Numbered from the stretch's first letter, positions 44,050 to 53,563 are shown. The stretch: 64,000 nt of DNA from an uncultured Tateyamaria sp. (GCF_947488715.1 NZ_CANLAG010000004.1:62001-126000); one strand, 5' to 3'. Program-made: numbers and translations. Notes: a model not told the origin generated them from the letters alone.

Positions 44050-44080
44050 GATCAGGCACTCTGCCAGGATCACGACATGA

Positions 44081-44107
44081 AAAGGGGGCCGCATGGCCCC
44101 CTTTTTG
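44081..44107 (+). terminator. Rho-independent terminator after rpsA
   Basis: GGGGGCC and GGCCCCC (44084-44090 and 44095-44101) form a seven-pair stem with loop GCAT, preceded by AAA and followed by TTTTT. Confidence 0.93.
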
Positions 44108-44361
44108 CTGCGCGCACCGGGCGCGATACGCTCCGAATCACAACGTCGTGACTGCAGCGCTTCGACCATGGGTTGTACTCTGTCCGCCGCAAGGCACGGA
44201 CAAAACCTTAGTTTTCCGTGTGCTAACCGCCCTCTGGGCTTGTAAAAAACCGCTCAGGCCAACGGCTTCCTATTCACGAGATGCATTTAAGTTCCTATAG
44301 TCACGGACAGCATTGCCAAAAACGGGCCGCACTCGCCCGTGCCTATTCGGGGGGAAACATC

Positions 44362-44646
44362 ATGATCCGGTCAGAGCTGATCCAAAAGATCGCCGACGAA
44401 AATCCGCATCTGTATCAACGCGATGTGGAGCGGATCGTGAACACCATCTTTGACGAAGTGACGGGCGCTATGGCGCGCGGTGACCGCGTCGAGCTGCGCG
44501 GCTTTGGTGCGTTTTCCGTCAAGAAGCGTGATGCCCGCGTGGGCCGCAACCCGCGCACCGGTGAAACCGTCGATGTCGAGGAAAAGCACGTGCCGTTCTT
44601 CAAGACCGGCAAATTGCTGCGTGACCGCCTGAACGGGAAAGTCTGA
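44362..44646 (+). CDS. ihfB: Integration host factor beta subunit
   Basis: A 94-residue HU/IHF-family DNA-bending protein starting at the ATG at 44362 ([17 protein letters not shown]). The DNA-binding arm contains the [20 protein letters not shown] signature with the Pro that intercalates DNA, which marks IHF-beta rather than HU. It partners with IHF-alpha. The 255-base gap between the rpsA terminator and this gene contains an A/T-rich stretch (about 44240-44300) that is the probable promoter region. Its stop overlaps the lapA start. Confidence 0.94.
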   Translation: MIRSELIQKIADENPHLYQRDVERIVNTIFDEVTGAMARGDRVELRGFGAFSVKKRDARVGRNPRTGETVDVEEKHVPFFKTGKLLRDRLNGKV

Positions 44647-44996
44647 TGCGTTACATTCGCTATGCCTGCATCGCTGTGTTTGCGATTGCCCTGATTGCTG
44701 TGGCACTGGCCAATCGTGGCATGGTCACCGTCAACCTGTTGCCTGCGGAGATTGCGAACCTGTTCGCCGTGGCACCCAGCATTCAACTGCCCCTGTTTGT
44801 CGTGATCTTTGGCGGTATCATCGCCGGTTTGCTGATCGGTTTTGTCTGGGAGTGGATGCGCGAACATGCGATCCGGTCCGAAAACAGCCGCAATGCCCGC
44901 GAGGTGCGTCGGCTGGAGCGTGAAGTCAAACGCATGAAATCCGAAAAGCACGAAGGTCAGGACGAGGTTCTGGCGCTTTTGGACGAAGCCAGCTAA
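44646..44996 (+). CDS. LapA (lipopolysaccharide assembly protein A) domain protein
   Basis: A 116-residue inner-membrane protein. Two hydrophobic segments (about 5-23 and 46-70) flank a short periplasmic loop, with [12 protein letters not shown] typical of LapA/YciS. The cytoplasmic tail (75-116) is a charged coiled coil ([15 protein letters not shown]). LapA in E. coli helps regulate LPS synthesis through LapB/FtsH. Its location directly after ihfB is conserved in several proteobacteria. Confidence 0.85.
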   Translation: MRYIRYACIAVFAIALIAVALANRGMVTVNLLPAEIANLFAVAPSIQLPLFVVIFGGIIAGLLIGFVWEWMREHAIRSENSRNAREVRRLEREVKRMKSEKHEGQDEVLALLDEAS

Positions 44997-45004
44997 GCCA
45001 CATC

Positions 45005-45649
45005 ATGTCCGGCGTTTCCGTCAAAATCTGTGGCCTCAGCCACCCTGAACACGTGTCTGCGGCTGTGGCTGCGGGGGCGGGTTACGTGGGCTTTGTGTTC
45101 TTTCCGAAATCGCCGCGCAATGTGTCGATTGAAACCGCGCGTGCGCTGGCTTTGGAGGTGCCAGTAGGCGTGGCCAAGGTTGCGCTGGTGGTGAATGCGG
45201 ATGATGCGTTTCTGGACAGGCTGGTGGCCGAGGTGCCGCTCGATTTCCTGCAATTGCATGGGCAGGAAAGCCCGGAGCGGGTGGCCGAGGTCAAGGCGCG
45301 CTATGGTCTGCCGGTGATGAAGGCGGTGGGCGTTGCGGGGCCAGAGGACCTGGCCAAGCTGGATACTTATATGCGTGTGGCCGATCAGATCCTTGTCGAT
45401 GCCAAACCACCCAAGGACGCCAACCTGCCCGGCGGGAACGGTGTGGCCTTTGACTGGAGGTTGATTGCGGGGCGGCGTTGGCCGGTGCCGTGGATGCTGG
45501 CTGGGGGGCTGAGCCGTGACAACGTGGCCGAGGCGGTGCGCATCACCGGCGCGCGTCAGGTGGACCTGAGCAGCGCCGTCGAGACCGCGCCGGGGCAGAA
45601 GGACAGTGGTTTGATCCACGCATTTCTGGATACGGTCAAGGCGATCTGA
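45005..45649 (+). CDS. trpF: Phosphoribosylanthranilate isomerase
   Basis: A 214-residue TIM barrel of normal length. The N-terminal [12 protein letters not shown] carries the catalytic Cys, [14 protein letters not shown] is diagnostic, [11 protein letters not shown] is strand 4, the catalytic Asp is in ILVDAKPP, and the phosphate site is [11 protein letters not shown]. It catalyses the Amadori rearrangement in tryptophan synthesis. Its stop overlaps the next gene, a GNAT, by one base, with trpB following. Confidence 0.95.
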   Translation: MSGVSVKICGLSHPEHVSAAVAAGAGYVGFVFFPKSPRNVSIETARALALEVPVGVAKVALVVNADDAFLDRLVAEVPLDFLQLHGQESPERVAEVKARYGLPVMKAVGVAGPEDLAKLDTYMRVADQILVDAKPPKDANLPGGNGVAFDWRLIAGRRWPVPWMLAGGLSRDNVAEAVRITGARQVDLSSAVETAPGQKDSGLIHAFLDTVKAI

Positions 45650-46095
45650 TGGTTGCCTTTCGCACAGCCACCGAGGCGGACGTGCCGGACATTTTGACAT
45701 TGATGCAGGACGATGCACTGGGTGCGACCCGAGAGGGGCAGGACCTTGGGCATTATGTTGCTGCGTTCCGGGCGATGGTGGCCGAGGGCAACAACCATGT
45801 GATCGTCGGTGTCCGCGGGGCGCGGGTGATGGCGACCTATCAGATCACGTTCATCTCTGGCCTGTCGCTGCGCGCGGCCCGGCGGGCGCAGGTCGAGACC
45901 GTGCGTGTGGCCAGTGATCTGCGTGGGCAGGGGATCGGCGCGCTGATGATCGCGGATGCCGAGGCGCGGGCGCGGGCGGCGGGCTGCACCCTGTTGCAGC
46001 TGACCATGAACAAAAGTCGCACCGATAGCGCGCGGTTCTACCAGCGCCTTGGCTTTACCCCTTCGCACATCGGGTATAAACGCGATCTGACCTGA
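45649..46095 (+). CDS. GNAT-family N-acetyltransferase inside the trp gene group
   Basis: A 148-residue GCN5-related acetyltransferase. The acetyl-CoA-binding motif A is VRVASDLRGQGIGALMIADA (about 84-103; the R/Q-x-x-G-x-G/A loop is RGQGIG). The N-terminal FRTATEADVPDILTLM and C-terminal SARFYQRLGFTPSH fit the family. The substrate is unknown. It is joined to trpF by a one-base overlap and lies 15 bases before trpB, so it is expressed with tryptophan enzymes, which may point to an amine or tryptophan-related substrate. Confidence 0.87.
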   Translation: MVAFRTATEADVPDILTLMQDDALGATREGQDLGHYVAAFRAMVAEGNNHVIVGVRGARVMATYQITFISGLSLRAARRAQVETVRVASDLRGQGIGALMIADAEARARAAGCTLLQLTMNKSRTDSARFYQRLGFTPSHIGYKRDLT

Positions 46096-46110
46096 ACGCG
46101 GAGGCCGGGA

Positions 46111-47358
46111 ATGGCAAACGATCTTTTCAACTCTTTCATGACTGGCCCTGACGAGAATGGCCGGTTTGGCGATTTTGGCGGGCGGTTCGTGTCCGAGACG
46201 CTGATGCCGCTGATCCTGAGCCTTGAGGAAGAGTACGAAAAGGCCAAGACCGACGACAGTTTCTGGGCCGAGATGGATTTCCTGTGGAAGCATTATGTCG
46301 GCCGTCCTAGCCCGCTGTACCATGCTGAGCGCCTGACAGAGCATCTGGGCGGTGCCAAGATCTATATGAAGCGCGACGAGCTGAACCACACCGGTGCGCA
46401 CAAGATCAACAATGTGTTGGGCCAGATCATCCTGGCGCGGCGTATGGGCAAGACGCGGATCATTGCCGAGACAGGTGCCGGTCAGCACGGGGTGGCCACG
46501 GCGACGGTCTGTGCGAAATTCGGTTTGAAGTGCGTGGTTTACATGGGCGCGCATGATGTGGAGCGTCAGGCCCCCAACGTGTTCCGGATGAAGCTCTTGG
46601 GTGCCGAGGTGATCCCGGTGACCTCTGGTCGTGGGACTTTGAAAGACGCAATGAACGACGCGCTGCGCGACTGGGTGACCAATGTGCGCGACACATTCTA
46701 CTGCATCGGCACGGTGGCGGGGCCGCACCCGTACCCCGCCATGGTGCGCGATTTCCAGAGCATCATCGGCAAGGAAGTCCGCGAGCAGATGGTGGAGGCC
46801 GAGGGCCGTTTCCCAGACACTGTTATCGCCGCCATCGGCGGTGGGTCGAACGCGATGGGGCTGTTCTTCCCCTTCCTTGACGACAAAGAGGTCGGCATCA
46901 TCGGTGTCGAGGCCGGTGGCAAGGGTGTGAATGCCAAGATGGAGCATTGCGCGTCCCTGACGGGCGGGCGTCCCGGCGTGCTGCATGGCAACCGGACGTA
47001 TCTGTTACAGGACGATGACGGGCAGATCCTCGAAGGGTTCTCGATCTCGGCGGGGCTGGATTACCCTGGCATTGGGCCGGAACACGCGTGGCTGCACGAC
47101 ATTGGCCGGGCCGAATATGTGTCGATCACCGACCGCGAGGCGCTGGAGGCGTTCCAGCTGTGCTGTACGCTCGAAGGGATCATCCCGGCGCTTGAGCCCA
47201 GCCATGCGCTGGCCCATGTGATGAAGATCGCACCGGAGCTGCCGTCCGATCACATCATCTGCATGAACATGTGCGGGCGGGGTGACAAGGATATCTTTAC
47301 CGTTGCGCGCGCTCTGGACTTTGACATGTCGGGGCCTGAGGGACGCAACGTCGAGTGA
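46111..47358 (+). CDS. trpB: Tryptophan synthase beta chain
   Basis: A 415-residue PLP enzyme of fold type II. The Schiff-base Lys is in [14 protein letters not shown], the [13 protein letters not shown] loop contains the catalytic Glu, and [11 protein letters not shown] binds the PLP phosphate. It condenses indole with serine. The alpha subunit gene, trpA, lies about 13 kb away on the opposite strand. The GIY-YIG gene starts five bases after its stop. Confidence 0.96.
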   Translation: MANDLFNSFMTGPDENGRFGDFGGRFVSETLMPLILSLEEEYEKAKTDDSFWAEMDFLWKHYVGRPSPLYHAERLTEHLGGAKIYMKRDELNHTGAHKINNVLGQIILARRMGKTRIIAETGAGQHGVATATVCAKFGLKCVVYMGAHDVERQAPNVFRMKLLGAEVIPVTSGRGTLKDAMNDALRDWVTNVRDTFYCIGTVAGPHPYPAMVRDFQSIIGKEVREQMVEAEGRFPDTVIAAIGGGSNAMGLFFPFLDDKEVGIIGVEAGGKGVNAKMEHCASLTGGRPGVLHGNRTYLLQDDDGQILEGFSISAGLDYPGIGPEHAWLHDIGRAEYVSITDREALEAFQLCCTLEGIIPALEPSHALAHVMKIAPELPSDHIICMNMCGRGDKDIFTVARALDFDMSGPEGRNVE

Positions 47359-47362
47359 TACT

Positions 47363-48271
47363 GTGAAGAATGGCCGATCCATCGAGTTATTTTTTTATGA
47401 TGGCACGCCGTCAGGAATGACAGCGGCAACCGTGCCGTTCCAGTGGACTGGGCATGTCTTAAGTACCAATCGGGCACAAGTGTTCGAGGCTCTGAAAGAA
47501 CCGGAAACGATGAGCCCCGGAATCTATCTCTTGGTTGGCGTCAAAGATGGAAATGACACCATATATGTTGGCGAAACCGACGAAATCCGGACACGGATTA
47601 AGCAACATCTACAAGAGGGTACGAAGGATTGGTGGGAAAGAGCGATTTTCGTTTCTGCCCAAGGTGGAGAGCCCCTGAACAAGGCACACGCACGGTATTT
47701 GGAGCACAGGATCTTCGAGACCGCGAAAAGTATCAAAAAGGTGTCACTCGACAACAACAAAGCACCGACGGCAAGCCCCTTGAGCAAAGCGGCCGTGGCG
47801 CACATGGAAGACTTTCTAAGCAATCTTCGATTGGTTTTGCCGGCATTGCGTTTTGACTTCTTGTCGAACCAATCCAGACAGGACAATTCTGAAGACAGCG
47901 GAAACATCACTGAAGACAAGACCTATTTTGTCCTGACAACGAAACACGTCAAAGCCCGCGCGCATCAAAATGCTGATGCATTCGTTGTGGAACAGGGGTC
48001 TGAAGTTAGAGAAACTTGGGTCGGAACCACAACGAAAAATTCGGGGTACGGTCGCCTTTATAGTGAACTTGTCAAACAGGGCGTGATTGGCTGGCAGGGA
48101 ACGCGTTTTGTTTTCTTGGAAAGCTATGGATTTTCAAGTTCCAGTGCCGCGGCATCTGTGGTCACTGGGCGGCCCGCGTCTGGCACTGCGTCTTGGTATC
48201 TCGAAAGCGATGAGAGCCAGTCTTTCGGTGAGTTTGAAAAAGCCAAGGCAGCATTGGAACCGCTGCCTTAG
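47363..48271 (+). CDS. GIY-YIG nuclease domain protein with DUF4357-like C-terminus
   Basis: A protein of about 302 residues starting at the GTG at 47363. The GIY-YIG motif is GIYLLVG followed by TIYVGETDEIRTRIKQHL (about 53-85), with a downstream catalytic-type Glu in ARYLEHRIFE. The C-terminal ~60 residues (FSSSSAAASVVTGRPASGT) resemble DUF4357. Such proteins are often solitary accessory nucleases in restriction or defence contexts. Its lower GC than trpB suggests recent acquisition. No ribosome site is obvious and translation may be coupled to trpB. Confidence 0.78.
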   Translation: MKNGRSIELFFYDGTPSGMTAATVPFQWTGHVLSTNRAQVFEALKEPETMSPGIYLLVGVKDGNDTIYVGETDEIRTRIKQHLQEGTKDWWERAIFVSAQGGEPLNKAHARYLEHRIFETAKSIKKVSLDNNKAPTASPLSKAAVAHMEDFLSNLRLVLPALRFDFLSNQSRQDNSEDSGNITEDKTYFVLTTKHVKARAHQNADAFVVEQGSEVRETWVGTTTKNSGYGRLYSELVKQGVIGWQGTRFVFLESYGFSSSSAAASVVTGRPASGTASWYLESDESQSFGEFEKAKAALEPLP

Positions 48272-48322
48272 TGTTTGCTCCCGACAGACTTAGGTTTCGC
48301 CGCAGTAGCGCTTTACTATATT

Positions 48323-48691
48323 CTATGCAGCGTGATCGCGCAGCACTTCCAGTGACACGATCTCAAGTGCGCGGCGGTGGGTGGCGGCGAGGTTGACCTT
48401 GGGGGCGCAGCCTTCGTCGTGGGCCTGGAGGAAACGGGAGGCGCAGAGGCACCAGCTGTCGCCCGGTTTCAGACCGGCGAAGCGGAACTCGGGCCGGGGG
48501 GTGCTGAGGTCGTTGCCGACATATTTGGAAAATGCCAGGAACTCGGCCGTCATCACGGCGCAGACTGTGTGGCTGCCTTGATCGGCGGCGCAGGTGTTGC
48601 AGTGGCCGTCGCGGAAAAAGCCTGTCACCGGGTCCGTGCCACACAGGGCAAGAGGGTCACCGAGGACGTTGACGCTGTCTTCTGGCTCCAC
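48323..48691 (-). CDS. DUF2237 family protein
   Basis: A Cys-rich soluble protein of about 122 residues. The start is taken as the GTG at 48691 because AGGAG is well placed before it; a TTG at 48715 is the upstream alternative. The family pattern is VLGDPLALCGTDPVTGFFRDGHCNT at the N-terminus (residues 8-32), then GSHTVCAVMTAEFLAFSK, then GDSWCLCASRF. DUF2237 has no assigned function. It follows the serine hydrolase gene on the same strand by four bases. Confidence 0.82.
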   Translation of the reverse strand: MEPEDSVNVLGDPLALCGTDPVTGFFRDGHCNTCAADQGSHTVCAVMTAEFLAFSKYVGNDLSTPRPEFRFAGLKPGDSWCLCASRFLQAHDEGCAPKVNLAATHRRALEIVSLEVLRDHAA

Positions 48692-48695
48692 TGTT

Positions 48696-49865
48696 TTACT
48701 CCTGCGTTGCGTCAACGATGTCCCGGAACATGCTGATGTTGCTTGCGCTTACGCCCTGTTCCCGGAACTGGCGGTCGGCGGCGGTGGACACGATGACGAC
48801 CCCCGCCTGTTGGTCAACATAGAGGTACTGGCCGTAAATGCCACGTCCCATGAATTCACCCGGGCCTGCGCCAACGGGGATCCACCACTGATAGCCATAA
48901 CCGATCTTGCCCGGTTTCGTGCGCGCGGTTGGCGCGGTTGAGGCGGCAACCCAGTCTGCGGGCACGATCTGTTGGCCCTGCCACATGCCGTTTTGCAGGA
49001 TCATCTGGCCAAACCGGGCATAGTCGCGGGTCGTGATGTTCAGCCCGCCCAGCACAAAGGCCACCCCGACCCCGTCGGTCAGGTAGTAGGGGGGCTGTTC
49101 GAGGCCAAGCGGTGCAATCAGTTTTTCGGCCATCAGGTCCGGCACGTCGCGGCCCGTGGCGGCACGGGCGACCATGCCGACGATATGGGTGTCGATCGAG
49201 GTGTATTTCCATTCGGACCCCGGCGCGGCAAAACGTTCGGTGAGGCCTGTGGCAAAGTCATCCATCTTGCCGCCCAGGGCAATGACGCGTCCCATCCGGT
49301 TGATATCGCTGTCGTAATCCAGATAGTCCTCGTCAAAGGTGATGCCGCTCGACATTTGCAGGACATCGAGGATCGTGGCGCCGTCATAGGCCCCGCCCTT
49401 GAGCGTGGGCACATAGTCGGTGACAGGCGCGTCGAGGGACGCGATTGCGCCCTCGTCCACGAGGATGCCGAACAGGGCGGACAGGTAGCTTTTGGCGACA
49501 GACCAGCTGATCCGGCGATCATCTGGGGTGGTGCCGAGGTAATAGGCCTCGTGCACGATCTGACCGTCCTTGAGTACAAGGGTCGAGGTGACGCTGCGGT
49601 CGGTGACCCATTGGGCGTAGGCGTCGGGCATGACCATCGGCGCGCCCTCGGGCAGGGGGCTGACCGGGCCTGCGCCGTTGGGGATTTCCCTGTGGAGAAA
49701 TGCGCCGTCCATATTGGAGAAATTCGACACAATGCGATCCTGGTCGAAGAGGGAGTTCACCGCGAGCAATCTGGTGATTTCTTCGCGCTTGTAGAATCCG
49801 ACCACAAGTGCGGCAATTATCAACGCTAGCACAGCGCGCAGCGTCCATTTCAGTACAATATGCAT
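48696..49865 (-). CDS. Membrane-anchored serine hydrolase, beta-lactamase/PBP4* type
   Basis: A 389-residue protein with an N-terminal membrane anchor or uncleaved signal (about 5-25). The class C-like SxxK motif is in SWSVAKSYLSALFG, the Tyr motif is in EWKYTSIDTH, and the final GRGIYGQYLYVD stands where the HxG/KTG motif would lie. Members include esterases, 6-aminohexanoate hydrolases and D-aminopeptidases; beta-lactam resistance should not be assumed. It probably acts in the periplasm. It is grouped with the DUF2237 gene. Confidence 0.85.
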   Translation of the reverse strand: MHIVLKWTLRAVLALIIAALVVGFYKREEITRLLAVNSLFDQDRIVSNFSNMDGAFLHREIPNGAGPVSPLPEGAPMVMPDAYAQWVTDRSVTSTLVLKDGQIVHEAYYLGTTPDDRRISWSVAKSYLSALFGILVDEGAIASLDAPVTDYVPTLKGGAYDGATILDVLQMSSGITFDEDYLDYDSDINRMGRVIALGGKMDDFATGLTERFAAPGSEWKYTSIDTHIVGMVARAATGRDVPDLMAEKLIAPLGLEQPPYYLTDGVGVAFVLGGLNITTRDYARFGQMILQNGMWQGQQIVPADWVAASTAPTARTKPGKIGYGYQWWIPVGAGPGEFMGRGIYGQYLYVDQQAGVVIVSTAADRQFREQGVSASNISMFRDIVDATQE

Positions 49866-49930
49866 GGTCTTTCCCCTTGTTGTGCCAAGCTATCCACAGC
49901 GTCGGGATATGCGGCAACACTGACGGTGCG

Positions 49931-50965
49931 TCATGCGGTCCAGTTGATCCAGCGGCCGTGGAAGTCGGCGCGGCCCAGGTGCAGGGTCAGGTCGCCGGGC
50001 CAGAGGCGGAGGGTCAGTGCCGCCCCAACTGCGCCCGTCGTGTCGCCATCGGTTTCCATCTGCATCCACGCGAGCGGCGTTTGGGGCGTTGCGCGTGCGC
50101 CTGCGGCCTCGATCAGGGCAGTGCCGCGGGCCTGTGCGTCTGCCGGGAAATACTGCCACGCGACGGTGTGTTGGATCATGTGCATGTGGCCTTGGGGTGC
50201 CGCTGTAAGACGGTGTTCCAACCAGTTGATTGCATCGCCTTTTTCCACATTGGCCTGCATGACAGAGGCGGCGGCACGGGTGAGAGCGAGCCGGTGGGGT
50301 TGATCCGCCCAGAGATAAGCAGTCAGCCGGAGGAGGTCGTCGGTGTCGTTTGGATTCAGTGGGTTAAGGTCGACGCCTGATCTATCCACAACCTGTGGAT
50401 TGTTTGCGGGGGGCTGTGGCCCGGTCCACTCCGGTGTGAGGGTCAGCGCGGGTGTCTTTGGTCCGTAGGTTTGCGTGCCGGTGTCGAGGGCAAACTGGTC
50501 CCACATCAGGTTCAGGCCGCCGCTTGCGCCCAGCTCGGACAGTACGATGGGCCGGTCAAAATGGGTGCATGCGGTGCGCGCCATGGCGATCAGCGCGGCA
50601 CTGCGGCGGACTTCGTTGGTTTGGGGTGGGCTGGTTGTCCAGTCGAGCAAGAAGTCCTCGTGCGTGGTCAACGCGTTAAGCACCGTATGTTCAAGCGTTG
50701 CGTCATCCACCGTGTTGGGCGGGTAGGCGGCGATGAGGGCGGTATCGGCGCCTTGCAGCACCAGCGCGTGCAGCCCGCCCGCGATGCGCAGCGGCAGAGA
50801 GTGACCTGCGGGACCGATGTCACCGGCATATTCCCCCATCGCCTGGCCCAGACGGCTGTTGGGGTCCCAATGGTCGGCGAGGATGGTGAGGACACGGCCC
50901 ATGAGCGGTGAGCCCATGCGCGCGCATGTCCCGGCCTGATCGCGGAAGGCGGTGATGAGGGTCAT
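49931..50965 (-). CDS. DUF2332 family protein
   Basis: A 344-residue soluble protein of the DUF2332 family. Recognisable elements are the helical N-terminus with SPLMGRVLTILADHW, the LSELGASGGLNLMWDQF motif (about 144-160, reminiscent of a nucleotide or SAM-binding loop), DLNPLNPNDTDD and LEHRLTAAPQGHMHMIQHTV. The function is unknown. It overlaps the pth stop by four bases and so is translationally coupled to peptidyl-tRNA hydrolase. Confidence 0.82.
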   Translation of the reverse strand: MTLITAFRDQAGTCARMGSPLMGRVLTILADHWDPNSRLGQAMGEYAGDIGPAGHSLPLRIAGGLHALVLQGADTALIAAYPPNTVDDATLEHTVLNALTTHEDFLLDWTTSPPQTNEVRRSAALIAMARTACTHFDRPIVLSELGASGGLNLMWDQFALDTGTQTYGPKTPALTLTPEWTGPQPPANNPQVVDRSGVDLNPLNPNDTDDLLRLTAYLWADQPHRLALTRAAASVMQANVEKGDAINWLEHRLTAAPQGHMHMIQHTVAWQYFPADAQARGTALIEAAGARATPQTPLAWMQMETDGDTTGAVGAALTLRLWPGDLTLHLGRADFHGRWINWTA

Positions 50966-51636
50966 TTGAACTTGTCCATCAGCTTTTGCATGGCAGAGCG
51001 GTCATCGGCTGGTGGTGTGGCCGTAACCTTGGCCGGTTTCGGGGCCTTGTCACCCGTGCCGGAGCGGGGCGGGGCCACGCGCAAGGCGACCGCGTTCATG
51101 AACTTGGGCCCATCGCCGCGCGCCAGATGCGGCGCGCCGTCCGCACAGCCGCGCAGCACATCGTCGAGCCACCCAGCATCGACCTTGGGGAAATCGCGCA
51201 AGACATATCCCGGCACGGCGTCCTTGTGACCCGGATGGCCCACGCCCAGCCGCACGCGGGCATAGTCGGCGCCGATATGAGCGTGGATTGAACGCAGCCC
51301 GTTGTGACCGGCATGGCCGCCGCCCACCTTCCAGCGCACCTTGCCCGGCGCGAGGTCAATCTCGTCGTGCAGGACAATGACGTCCTCGGGTTCCAGCTTG
51401 TAGAACCGCATGGCCGCGCCAACGCTGTCGCCGGATTTGTTCATAAAGGTTTCGGGTTTCAGCAACACGGCCCGGTCCGACCCGAACCGCCCTTCGGACA
51501 CGACACCCTGATGTTTGGACTTCCACGCAGGAAACCCGTGATCCGCGGCGATCTCATCCAGCGCCATAAAGCCGATATTGTGCCGATTGCGCGCGTATTT
51601 CGCACCCGGATTGCCGAGGCCTACGATCAGTTTCAT
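50962..51636 (-). CDS. pth: Peptidyl-tRNA hydrolase
   Basis: A 224-residue Pth. The active-site motifs are VGLGNPGAKYARNRHNIGF (with the catalytic His), FMNKSGDSVG, LHDEIDLAPGKVR and GGGHAGHNGLRSI. It releases tRNA from peptidyl-tRNAs dropped by stalled ribosomes. It has a C-terminal extension (about 190-224) rich in Lys and Pro, beyond the ~190-residue bacterial core. It starts behind GGAGG. rplY is encoded nearby on the same strand, a common association. Confidence 0.94.
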   Translation of the reverse strand: MKLIVGLGNPGAKYARNRHNIGFMALDEIAADHGFPAWKSKHQGVVSEGRFGSDRAVLLKPETFMNKSGDSVGAAMRFYKLEPEDVIVLHDEIDLAPGKVRWKVGGGHAGHNGLRSIHAHIGADYARVRLGVGHPGHKDAVPGYVLRDFPKVDAGWLDDVLRGCADGAPHLARGDGPKFMNAVALRVAPPRSGTGDKAPKPAKVTATPPADDRSAMQKLMDKFK

Positions 51637-51830
51637 GGAGGTCCTCCGCCCGTGTTTCTGCCATGCAGCATAAAGTGTGGAGCGGGGGCGAACAAGGACC
51701 GCGCAAAACGAGGCGGCAGCGGCGGGTTTTCACCGATGCGGGTGCTGCGCGCGGCAATTTGAAAGAGACCTGACGCAGCGCCCGACGGCTGTGCTATGCC
51801 GAGGTCAAAATCGACAGGTGGAACAGTGCG

Positions 51831-52694
51831 ATGATGATGCAGGCAGGGACAGAACAGTTGGGACATCTGGTGCGTGAGATCCGCAGACCTGAATGGCATT
51901 TGCGCCGCCTTGTTGCGGCCACTGCGTTGATGTTGCTTGGTTTTGGCGCGCAGGCGTCGGCAGAGACCATCGATGTGAGGCATATCATCAAGGCTGAGGG
52001 CAACCAGACAACTGTTGTGGTTGAACGCCAGTCCGACGGGCAGGTGTGGATCAGCAACCCCACCCGCGCAGAGCAGAGGTTTTCCCCGGCCTCAACCTCC
52101 AAAATCCCGCACACATTGATCGCGCTTGAGAACGGTATCGCAACCACGGATACGGTGTTTGCCTGGGATGGCTTCCCCAAGGGAGCCGCGGCGTGGAACC
52201 AGGATCAGACACTGGCCTCGGCGTTTGAGCGTTCAGCCGTGTGGGTCTATCAGCAGATTACGCGCACCGCCGGGCAACACACAATGTCGCAAGGGCTGGC
52301 GCAGTTTGACTACGGCAATCAAGCGATTGGCACAGCGGACCACCTGACACGTTACTGGCTGGACGGCACGTTGCAGATATCGGCGGTCGAGCAGGTGGCC
52401 TTTCTCAAACGACTTGCGCAACAGGACTTTGCGCTGTCCCCGTCCACCTACGCGGCGGCGCTGGGTATTATGGTGAGCGACCGGGGTGACGCATGGGTGA
52501 TGCGGTCCAAAACCGGTTGGCGGCACAGCGACACAGAGATGGACATCGGGTGGTTCGTGGGCTGGTTGGACTGTGCGGACGAGACTTATGTCTTTGCCCT
52601 GAACATGGACATCCCGAACCGCTCGCACCTCGCCAAGCGCAAGGACGTTGCCTATGCGGTTCTGCGCGACATCGGGGCGTTTGATTGCGGCTGA
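51831..52694 (+). CDS. Class D (OXA-type) beta-lactamase
   Basis: A 287-residue exported protein. The motifs of class D enzymes are all present: S88-T-S-K91, S135-A-V, Y161-G-N163 and K227-T-G229, with the following WFVGWL strand. The signal peptide ends near ASAET (about residue 45), giving a rather long N-terminus, so the true start may be internal to the first 25 codons. It should acylate beta-lactams in the periplasm. GC and codon use resemble neighbouring core genes, so it looks intrinsic rather than recently acquired. Confidence 0.88.
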   Translation: MMMQAGTEQLGHLVREIRRPEWHLRRLVAATALMLLGFGAQASAETIDVRHIIKAEGNQTTVVVERQSDGQVWISNPTRAEQRFSPASTSKIPHTLIALENGIATTDTVFAWDGFPKGAAAWNQDQTLASAFERSAVWVYQQITRTAGQHTMSQGLAQFDYGNQAIGTADHLTRYWLDGTLQISAVEQVAFLKRLAQQDFALSPSTYAAALGIMVSDRGDAWVMRSKTGWRHSDTEMDIGWFVGWLDCADETYVFALNMDIPNRSHLAKRKDVAYAVLRDIGAFDCG

Positions 52695-52721
52695 GGGGGG
52701 GATGCCGGCACGGTACACATG

Positions 52722-52754
52722 AAAAAGGCCGCCCCGATGCAGGGCGGCCTTTGA
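52722..52754. terminator. Bidirectional terminator between convergent genes
   Basis: AAAGGCCGCCC and GGGCGGCCTTT form an eleven-pair stem with a short loop, flanked by A residues on the left and TTT on the right. It lies between the class D beta-lactamase gene and the convergent rplY and can serve both. Confidence 0.85.
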
Positions 52755-52776
52755 TCTGTTGCGCGGGGGCGGAGGA

Positions 52777-53415
52777 TTACTCCTCGCCGCCCTCTTCGGC
52801 TTCAGCTTCTTCGCTGTCACCTTCTTCGTTCTCCGAAGACCGCAGGCCGGACGGCGCAGAGATCGTCGCGATCACAAAGTCACGGTCGATGGTCGCTTTG
52901 GACCCTGCGGGCAGTGTCACCGAAGAAATGGTGATGCTGTCGCCGACTTCGGCCTCGGACACGTCGATCGTGATGTTTTCGGGAATGTCGCCAGCGGTCA
53001 CAACCAGTTCCACCTCGGGGCGGACCAGAGACAGCACGCCGCCCTTTTTCAGGCCGGGCGATACGTCTTCGCCAACCACTTCAACACCGATGAACAGGTT
53101 GATCTTGGTGGTGCGGCGCAGGCGCATGAAGTCCACGTGTGTGGGCAGGTCTTTGACCACATCGCGCTGCACGTCGCGGCAGATGACGCGGACGTCGTCG
53201 TGGCCGTCGACTTTCATGTTGAAGAGTGTCGATTTGAACCGACCGGCCTTCAGCATTTTGAACAGTTTGTTAAAGGGCAGATTGATCGGCAGCGGATCTG
53301 CGTCGCCACCAAAAACAATCCCTGGAACCATGCCGTCGCGGCGGGCCTGACGAGCGGCGCCCTTGCCTGTCCCCGTGCGTTCCAGGGCTTCGAGATCAGG
53401 AATCTCTCCAGCCAT
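52777..53415 (-). CDS. rplY: 50S ribosomal protein L25 (CTC type)
   Basis: A 212-residue long-form L25. The N-terminal 5S rRNA-binding domain (1-95; [20 protein letters not shown]) is followed by the CTC/TL5 beta domain (96-185; [22 protein letters not shown]). The C-terminus is a very acidic tail (about 195-212). L25 binds 5S rRNA in the large subunit. It is encoded on the same strand as pth, with the beta-lactamase gene inserted between them in the opposite orientation. Confidence 0.94.
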   Translation of the reverse strand: MAGEIPDLEALERTGTGKGAARQARRDGMVPGIVFGGDADPLPINLPFNKLFKMLKAGRFKSTLFNMKVDGHDDVRVICRDVQRDVVKDLPTHVDFMRLRRTTKINLFIGVEVVGEDVSPGLKKGGVLSLVRPEVELVVTAGDIPENITIDVSEAEVGDSITISSVTLPAGSKATIDRDFVIATISAPSGLRSSENEEGDSEEAEAEEGGEE

Positions 53416-53563
53416 AATATTTCTCCAAAGTTAGGGCAGGGTGCCTCCAAGGCTGTCACCCCGCGTGAAGGCTGCCTCTTAGACCGGTTTATGCGCCTTG
53501 GAAAGGTGCAAAATGCGCCGCCGGGGGCTGGACGGTGGCTGGGGATTGTGTACCGCATGCGCC

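Noticed and set aside
42355-44169. 604-codon open frame on the minus strand
   Set aside because: It is the mirror of rpsA; the repeated pattern in its translation simply reflects the S1 repeats on the other strand.
48696-49865. Serine hydrolase as an antibiotic-resistance beta-lactamase
   Set aside because: Only the general SxxK fold is evident; the family mostly contains esterases and peptidases, so resistance is not inferred.
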